Source: Acidobacteriota bacterium (lineage in GTDB: Bacteria; Acidobacteriota; Blastocatellia; RBC074). From it: a DNA stretch of 11,761 nucleotides. Below the pieces are notes generated by a model. It did not search any database, was not told where the DNA came from, and worked only from the letters and a program-made list of their open reading frames with translations. This document shows positions 7,373 through 11,761 of this stretch, piece by piece. Position 1 is the first letter of the stretch, and every line of letters begins with the position of its first letter. The stretch is from the NCBI GenBank assembly GCA_022614735.1, contig JAKEHZ010000329.1, positions 1 through 11,761 of the forward strand. The letters are read 5' to 3'. The position numbers and the translations under genes were made by a program.

Positions 7373-8683
7373 ATGAAAGTGCCTGTTTTAGACACAACCA
7401 AAAAAACGCTGGCGCCAACGACACCGCGCCGCGCTCGACTGCTTTTGAAGTCGGGCAAGGCCGCCGTGTTCAGGCGTTATCCTTTCACGATTATTCTCAA
7501 GCGAGTGATCGAAAATCCGACGATCCCCGATCTGAAGATCAAAATTGATCCCGGATCAAAAACAACAGGCGTCGCCGTCGTCAACCAACAAACCGGCGAA
7601 GTCATTTTCGCCGCCGAAATCCATCATCGCGGGCAGGCGATCAAAGCTTCTCTCGATTCCCGTCGTTCGCTTCGCCGCGGGCGCCGTCAGCGAAAAACAC
7701 GCTATCGCAAGCCTCGCTCCGACAACCGAGCGCGGACGGAAGGCTCCTTGCCGCCTTCGCTCGAAAGCCGCGTTGAGAACGTCTACTCGATAACGCGTAG
7801 ACTGCGACGTGTATATCCGTTGAAAAGCGTCGCCTATGAGCTGGTGAGATTTGACATGCAGCTCATGCAGAATCCCAAAATCGAAGGCATCGAATACCAG
7901 CAAGGCGAGCTTCAGGGCTTTGAACTGCGCGAGTATGTCTTGATCAAATTCAACCACACCTGCGTGTACGCCGGGCCGGGAAGCCTATGCGATCAGGTTT
8001 TGAATATTGATCATTTGATCCCTCGCTCGCGTGGCGGCTCGAATCGCGCTGGCAATCTTGTTTGCGCTTGTCGGAAACACAACGAAGAGAAAAACAACCT
8101 GTCCCTCGAAGAGTATTCAAAGCTGCGTGGCGTTGATTTCTCGCATGTCAAGGCTCAGGCGAAAGCGCCGTTGAAAGACGCCGCCGCTGTCAATGCGACA
8201 AGATGGGACCTGTTCAATCGTTTGAAATCTCTCGATCTTCCGATTGAAACAGGGTCGGGCGGACTGACCAAATTCAATCGAACAAAGCGAGAGCTGCCGA
8301 AAGCTCATTGGATTGACGCCGCGTGCGTCGGCGAGAGGACGCCTGAAAACATAAAGATCGAAGATGTTCAACCGCTTCAAATCAAGGCGACAGGGCATGG
8401 TTCACGTCAGATGTGTCGAACCGACAAGTATGGTTTTCCAAAAGCCCATCGCACGCGAAACACAAGCTTCATGGGATACGAGACGGGCGACATCGTGAAA
8501 GCTAATATTCCGAAGGGTAAGTTCGCGGGCCGGCATGTTGGTCGTGTAACGATTCGTCAGCGGCCATCTTTCACGTTGAATGGTTTCGACGTACATCCGA
8601 AGTACCTAAAGCGAATTCATCGCAGTGACGGCTTCGCTTACAGCTTCGGCGCGAAAACCGCGGGCCGAACGCGAGAAACATGA
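7373..8683 (+). CDS. iscB: IscB RNA-guided DNA endonuclease (RuvC + HNH)
   Basis: The 436-residue protein has the IscB domain order. An N-terminal PLMP-like part (5-42, ending AAVFRRYPFTI) lacks the literal PLMP. Then come RuvC-I with D59 (IDPGSKTTGVAVV), an Arg-rich bridge helix (about 96-115), RuvC-II with E155 (VAYELVRF), an HNH domain (about 193-245: IDHLIPRSRGG with D213/H214, then N228 and N237) and RuvC-III with H312 and D315 (HWIDAACVG). All expected catalytic residues are present. The family, ancestral to Cas9, cuts DNA matching the guide part of the omega-RNA encoded just upstream. The HNH zinc site is altered: CVYA replaces CxxC and CRKH replaces the second CxxC. The start has no strong ribosome binding site; a GAAAGAG lies in the last omega-RNA hairpin. 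Length is normal for the family, and no TnpA transposase is nearby. Confidence 0.93.
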   Translation: MKVPVLDTTKKTLAPTTPRRARLLLKSGKAAVFRRYPFTIILKRVIENPTIPDLKIKIDPGSKTTGVAVVNQQTGEVIFAAEIHHRGQAIKASLDSRRSLRRGRRQRKTRYRKPRSDNRARTEGSLPPSLESRVENVYSITRRLRRVYPLKSVAYELVRFDMQLMQNPKIEGIEYQQGELQGFELREYVLIKFNHTCVYAGPGSLCDQVLNIDHLIPRSRGGSNRAGNLVCACRKHNEEKNNLSLEEYSKLRGVDFSHVKAQAKAPLKDAAAVNATRWDLFNRLKSLDLPIETGSGGLTKFNRTKRELPKAHWIDAACVGERTPENIKIEDVQPLQIKATGHGSRQMCRTDKYGFPKAHRTRNTSFMGYETGDIVKANIPKGKFAGRHVGRVTIRQRPSFTLNGFDVHPKYLKRIHRSDGFAYSFGAKTAGRTRET

Positions 8684-8760
8684 AGGCGCTCGCCCACCTC
8701 CACTTCGCTGCCGGGAGCGGCGGCTCGTTCATCGCCCCTCTCTGGGGCTGATTCACTCGA
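8684..8760 (+). mobile_element. Putative right end of the IscB-carrying IS200/IS605-like element
   Basis: Downstream of iscB a GC-rich, repeat-like stretch contains a perfect hairpin, GCCCC-TCTCT-GGGGC (8734-8748). IS200/IS605-family elements end in subterminal hairpins recognised by TnpA as single strands, and iscB elements are mobilised this way in trans. The frame beginning at the ATG overlapping the iscB stop (8680) runs 23 codons and stops in this hairpin, which may reflect an older read-through C-terminus. The exact boundary is not determined. Confidence 0.45.
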
Positions 8761-8800
8761 TGGAGATGAATTTCGCTGCCCTGGAAGAGCTTAATTGCGC

Positions 8801-8806
8801 TATAAT
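8801..8806 (+). promoter_or_regulatory. Perfect -10 box (TATAAT) ahead of the structured RNA
   Basis: TATAAT at 8801-8806 would start transcription near 8813, shortly before the first hairpin of the structured region. No good -35 hexamer was found at 16-18 bp spacing (GCCCTG at 17), so either an activator is needed or the match is chance. Confidence 0.4.
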
Positions 8807-8830
8807 CCGCCCAGTTCTTTGAAACTCAAA

Positions 8831-9078
8831 TTTGGCGGTTCCGGCAGGAAGTCTGCCGGGTAAAAGTTTGAACGCCGAAGATAGAGTTGCAGTCGGCATT
8901 GCGATAACCAAGCACGCTGACAATTGCAAACAAATGTAACGGCTACGTAGCCGTGAAAAAACAGAAACTCTCTTGAGTTTCCTACCCAGTCGGGCGCCGG
9001 GAAAGTAACGCCTACGAGATATGAATCCGACACGGGTTCAGCGTAGGAATCTACACCTATAGCCATTAGGCTTAGGTG
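8831..9078 (+). ncRNA. Unidentified structured RNA with six hairpins, or structured 5' leader
   Basis: Six stems tile this gene-free stretch. (1) CCGGCAG/CTGCCGG (8841-8847 with 8853-8859), enclosed by TTTGGCG/CGCCGAA (8831-8837 with 8873-8879). (2) TTGCAGTCGGC (8887-8897) with 8916-8929, 11 pairs with a 3-nt bulge. (3) The 16-bp palindrome at 8939-8954. (4) GAAACTC-TCTT-GAGTTTC (8964-8981). (5) CCTACG/CGTAGG (9011-9016 with 9042-9047) enclosing GAATCC/GGGTTC (9023-9028 with 9034-9039). (6) CACCTA-AGCC with GGCT-TAGGTG (9054-9078), 10 pairs and one bulge. A TATAAT box precedes it and the helix-turn-helix gene starts 55 nt after it. The last stem has no T-run, so it may be a leader of that operon rather than a separate transcript. 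It matches no RNA class I recognise. Confidence 0.62.
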
Positions 9079-9132
9079 GAGAGGCTGTCAAATTGTAGAA
9101 TCGCATCGCCTGGTCGGAAGGAGAAAGAAGAA

Positions 9133-9558
9133 ATGAAGGCTAAGACCGGAAAGGGCGCTGCGAAGCTGACAAAAAAGACCGCAAAAAAAGCAGGCGCAAA
9201 CCCTAAATCCAAACTGAAATACAGAAACGATTTAATCCAAGCCGCCCGCACTGCGCTGGACTACACAATGAAGGACGTTGAGAAGAAGTCCGGCGTCACC
9301 GAAACGATAGTGAGGCGGATCATGCAAGGCATGACCGGCATCGGTCTTGAATCGCTGATGTCGGTTGTCGCCTCCCTCCATCTGGAGATGGTCGAGGTCT
9401 TCGATCAAGAAGCAAGGCTCTCGGACGTGATCGAAACAATAATCAGGCGCGCAAAGCTGAATTGGAAAGTCATCGTGGCTGACGGCGCAATAATCGTTAA
9501 AAAGACTGACGGCAAAGTCATAGCCGTGTCGAGCGGCCAAACGGCCGCGGGGACATAG
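9133..9558 (+). CDS. Helix-turn-helix DNA-binding protein with Lys/Ala-rich N-terminal tail
   Basis: The ATG at 9133 was chosen because AAGGAG (9118-9123) lies 9 nt upstream; a GTG at 9076 falls inside the preceding hairpin. Of 141 residues, the first 27 or so are very rich in Lys and Ala (AAKLTKKTAKKAG), like a histone H1-type tail. Residues about 33-90 form an Xre-like helix-turn-helix (LIQAARTALDYTMKDVEKKSGVTETIVRRIM). The C-terminal third has short strands (WKVIVADGAIIVKKTDGKVIAV). It is probably a DNA-binding regulator of the downstream replication genes, or of its own structured leader; the target is unknown. A terminator-like repeat separates it from the primase gene. Confidence 0.7.
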   Translation: MKAKTGKGAAKLTKKTAKKAGANPKSKLKYRNDLIQAARTALDYTMKDVEKKSGVTETIVRRIMQGMTGIGLESLMSVVASLHLEMVEVFDQEARLSDVIETIIRRAKLNWKVIVADGAIIVKKTDGKVIAVSSGQTAAGT

Positions 9559-9586
9559 GCGCTAAACCCATTCTTCTTCGGCAACC

Positions 9587-9659
9587 ATGCCGCGAATTAC
9601 CTGGGCAAACTTTTGGATATTCCGAAAGCCTGCCGGGCAATTCGCGGCATTTTCTTTTT
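9587..9659 (+). terminator. Terminator-like inverted repeat with T-run between regulator and primase genes
   Basis: ATGCCGCGAATT (9587-9598) is perfectly complementary to AATTCGCGGCAT (9639-9650). The 3' arm runs into a T-rich stretch (TTTTCTTTTT). The 40-nt loop can fold further (GGC/GCC, TTT/AAA and GG/CC). Stem plus T-run fits an intrinsic terminator after the regulator gene; the large structured loop could make it an attenuator for the primase gene that starts 12 nt later. Confidence 0.6.
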
Positions 9660-9670
9660 GAAGGCAAAAA

Positions 9671-10786
9671 ATGAGAAATGGAACAAAGTTTGCAGAGAGG
9701 TCAACCCGAGTAATCGCCGCGACATTAGTCATCAACCAACTGCAGAAGCCGCTCGCCCCGACCGCGGGTCGGACCGGCGGCGCGGAAGTGGTCGCGCAAA
9801 TGATTACAAATAGCCTCCTCAATATTGCCTTAAGTCTACGTAACTCCGGTCTATCCACAATTCCAATCAGGACCAACGGATCGAAAGAGCCGGCAATTCG
9901 CTCCTGGAAAAAGTACCAACAGCGTCGGCCGACCGAGAGCGAACTACGGAAATGGTTCGGAAATGGCAATCTCCTTGGCATCGCGGTGATAGCCGGTAAG
10001 GTCAGCCGCAACCTGGAGATCATCGACTTCGACGCGCCGGATCTAATCGTCGAATGGCGTGGGCTGGTTGAAGAGTCCGGCTCCGGACTGCTCTCTCGAT
10101 TGCCCCAGGTCCTAACGCCCTCAGGCGGTCTGCACGTCTTCTACCGCTGCAAGCGGATCGCCGGCAACGCCAAGCTGGCGCAACGCGAGGTTGAGGCGTC
10201 GGTAGGGACGAAAGGCGCAAGAGAGCGCGAAGGCCGCTGGTTCAAGGTCGAAACGGCCATCGAGACGCGCGGCGAAGGCGGAGATGTGATCACCGCCGGC
10301 AGTCCCGCCGCCTGCCACCCTTCCGGCAGGATTTACCGGCTCATCAAGGGTGACCTAATGGCCGTCCCGGTGATCACGGAACGTGAACGCGAGATCCTGC
10401 TCGACTGCGCCCGCTCATTCAACGAACACGAAAAGCCGTCTCCGGATCCGAAGCGAGCCCTACCTCAGGTTTCATCTCTCAGACCTGGCGATGATTTCAA
10501 CGTGCGTGGCGACGCCCGCGCGACGCTCGAAAAGCATGGATGGAAGTACCTTCGCAAAGGGTCTCGCGGCGAGCTGTGGCGGCGGCCCGGAGCCGACCAC
10601 ACGAGCGCGACCCTCTTCCCTGACGGCTCGTTATTCGTCTTCAGCACGAACGCCCACCCGTTTGAGCCTGACCGGAGGTATGACCGGTTTTCGATCTACA
10701 GCCTGCTCGAACACAACGGCGATTGGAAGGCCGCGGCTAAGGCTCTATCGGGGCAGGGCTATGGCGGGAAAAAGAAGATCAAGTAG
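9671..10786 (+). CDS. Prim-Pol (bifunctional primase/polymerase-like) replication protein
   Basis: The ATG at 9671 is preceded by GAAGG with 7-nt spacing, giving 371 residues. The recognised domain begins after an internal ATG at 9800 (residue 44), so the first 43 residues may be an extension or the real start may be 9800. The archaeo-eukaryotic primase core shows LEIIDFDAPD with D119 and D121 as metal ligands, TPSGGLHVFY (149-158, with H155), and the third part IETRGEGGDVITAGS followed by HPSGRIYRL. The C-terminal region (about 270-366: GDDFNVRG, WRRPGADHTSATLF, LFVFSTNAHPFE, SLLEHNGDWKAAAKAL) is the module often found after such primases in phages and plasmids. It would make primers or copy short DNA. 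No helicase domain is fused. Confidence 0.87.
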   Translation: MRNGTKFAERSTRVIAATLVINQLQKPLAPTAGRTGGAEVVAQMITNSLLNIALSLRNSGLSTIPIRTNGSKEPAIRSWKKYQQRRPTESELRKWFGNGNLLGIAVIAGKVSRNLEIIDFDAPDLIVEWRGLVEESGSGLLSRLPQVLTPSGGLHVFYRCKRIAGNAKLAQREVEASVGTKGAREREGRWFKVETAIETRGEGGDVITAGSPAACHPSGRIYRLIKGDLMAVPVITEREREILLDCARSFNEHEKPSPDPKRALPQVSSLRPGDDFNVRGDARATLEKHGWKYLRKGSRGELWRRPGADHTSATLFPDGSLFVFSTNAHPFEPDRRYDRFSIYSLLEHNGDWKAAAKALSGQGYGGKKKIK

Positions 10787-10824
10787 ACGCGCATGCTAAA
10801 GACTATCCCGCCCGCCTCAGAGGT

Positions 10825-10956
10825 ATGAAACGAGAACACGGCTCAAGCCAACAGCCCAGTCACAAACACGAGAAAAAGCAGCTGCCTGCAATAGGGGAAG
10901 ACCTGCGGCTCTTACAGCTTGCAATAATTTGGGCAAATCAGGGAGACAACTACTAA
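10825..10956 (+). CDS. Small hypothetical protein (43 aa) directly before the ParB-like gene
   Basis: An ATG at 10825 opens 43 residues rich in His, Lys and Gln (SQQPSHKHEKKQLPAIGEDL), ending QLAIIWANQGDNY. The stop (10954-10956) is one base before the ParB-like start, and the GGGAGA serving that gene lies inside this ORF, which fits coupling. Its own ribosome binding site is poor (AGAGG almost touching the ATG). It has no recognised family. Confidence 0.4.
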   Translation: MKREHGSSQQPSHKHEKKQLPAIGEDLRLLQLAIIWANQGDNY

Positions 10957-10957
10957 A

Positions 10958-11761
10958 ATGAGTGACTACAAAATTGCTGACATCAGACCTTCGCGTCTCA
11001 ACCCACGGAAGCATTTCAACAAAGCTAAGATGGAAGAACTGGCGGCCTCGATCAGCGAGCACGGCGTGAAGGAGCCGATCCTGATCAGGTATACCTCTCT
11101 CTGGGCGCAAGCCTGCGAGTGGATAAACGCCTGCGGTAAAGGCGCAAAACTCAACCAGAAGACTTTCAAAGAAGCCGGTTTCCCTGAAGGAGATTGGGCG
11201 CGAACAGCAAAGGCGCTCAACGCTGACGGGCGGGTCAGTGACGGAGGGCGCTACGTCATCGTCGCAGAACCGAAGCCCTGGGAGCCGCTCGACGCAAGGC
11301 TCGGCGAGCCGTTCTTGGTGCTCATCGCCGGGGAGCGAAGGTGGAGAGCATCGCAAATGGCCGGGCGGGAGACGATCCGCGCCGTCCTTGAAGAACCTAT
11401 GACCGATGCGCAGGCGCTGGAGCTCGCGCTGCTGGAGAACAACCAGCGCGACGACCTGCTTCCCTGCGAGGAGGCCGAAGGTTTCGCACTGCAGATGAAG
11501 TTCAGCAAACGGACTGCGGCTGAGATCGCCCAGCGGGCCGGAAAGTCCGAGAGCTACGTCAGAAGGCGAATATTGCTCTGCCGATTGCCGGAGAGCTTCA
11601 AGCAGGCGGTTGACGAGGGCAAGGTCACCCTCAACACCGCGTTCATTGTTGCGCGGGTTCCCGATCCGCTCGTAGCCGAATGCGCCGCCGCCGTCCTGAG
11701 GGGCTGGGGCAACCAGCCGATGACAGAGGAGCAAGCCAGGAGCACGGTCATGAACAGATAC
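10958..11761 (+). CDS. ParB/Srx-fold (ParB-like) protein, cut by the right edge
   Basis: From the ATG at 10958, with GGGAGA 12 nt upstream, the frame stays open for 268 codons to the window end with no stop. It starts MSDYKIADIRPSRLNPRKHF, the ParB N-terminal signature, followed by LAASISEHGVKEPILIRY. LIAGERRWRASQMAG (122-136) carries the GERR motif used for CTP binding in ParB, ALLENNQRDDLLPCEEAEGF (157-176) is the next ParB block, and TAAEIAQRAGKSESYVRRRI (186-205) is the helix-turn-helix. About 70 residues (46-118) are inserted where typical ParB goes directly to LIAGERR. ParB-like proteins segregate plasmids or act as regulators and nucleases in mobile elements. No ParA and no classical parS are seen here. 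Confidence 0.88.
   Translation, partial: MSDYKIADIRPSRLNPRKHFNKAKMEELAASISEHGVKEPILIRYTSLWAQACEWINACGKGAKLNQKTFKEAGFPEGDWARTAKALNADGRVSDGGRYVIVAEPKPWEPLDARLGEPFLVLIAGERRWRASQMAGRETIRAVLEEPMTDAQALELALLENNQRDDLLPCEEAEGFALQMKFSKRTAAEIAQRAGKSESYVRRRILLCRLPESFKQAVDEGKVTLNTAFIVARVPDPLVAECAAAVLRGWGNQPMTEEQARSTVMNRY

Noticed and set aside
7556..7957. 133-codon minus-strand frame inside iscB
   Set aside because: It is antisense to conserved RuvC and bridge-helix coding sequence; no independent support.
8744..8754. GGGGCTGATTC, identical to the start of many tmRNAs
   Set aside because: No matching acceptor stem, no T-arm and 3' end, and no tag reading frame ending in an ALAA-like sequence were found downstream; it is part of the right-end hairpin.
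9562..10023. 153-codon minus-strand frame over the terminator and primase start
   Set aside because: It overlaps the terminator-like repeat and the Prim-Pol coding region, and shows no family motif.
10817..11734. 305-codon open frame on the minus strand
   Set aside because: It lies opposite a clear ParB-like gene on the plus strand, has no recognisable motif, and is a by-product of that gene's codon use.

Overview
The window looks like a chromosomal segment of an Acidobacteriota-type bacterium (perhaps Blastocatellia) joined to a mobile or phage/plasmid-like segment. The taxonomic guess rests on gene style: a secreted carboxypeptidase-regulatory-domain/TonB-receptor-like barrel protein paired with a LolA-like secreted protein, a membrane-anchored thioredoxin-like protein and a small Cys-rich secreted peptide, all moderately GC-rich. 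No marker gene is present, so this is inference.

Left part (1-5309, all convincing genes on the minus strand): a fragment running off the left edge; an 872-residue outer-membrane receptor-like protein; a LolA-like secreted protein 12 nt upstream of it in the same operon; a thioredoxin-fold protein with a CDAC motif; a patch of REP-like palindromes; and a 76-residue exported peptide with eight cysteines, followed by a nested inverted repeat. A gene-poor stretch of about 0.7 kb (5310-6026) separates this block from the next.

Right part (6027-11761, all plus strand): a run of small ORFs linked by ATGA stop/start overlaps around a DUF6884-type protein; an IscB RNA-guided nuclease gene preceded by a recognisable omega-RNA (HEARO) scaffold and followed by a right-end-like hairpin; a roughly 250-nt stretch in which most bases fall into six strong hairpins, preceded by a perfect TATAAT box; a helix-turn-helix protein; a terminator-like inverted repeat; a primase-polymerase (Prim-Pol) protein; a small ORF; and a ParB-like protein cut by the right edge. 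Regulator, primase and ParB together suggest the replication/maintenance module of a prophage, satellite, plasmid or integrative element. IscB with its omega-RNA is probably a separate IS200/IS605-like insertion inside it.

The two most interesting items are the unassigned structured RNA at 8831-9078 and the IscB/omega-RNA unit with its altered HNH zinc site. The ParB-like gene has no stop codon in the window but is clear on the plus strand; the long antisense frame over it is a shadow.
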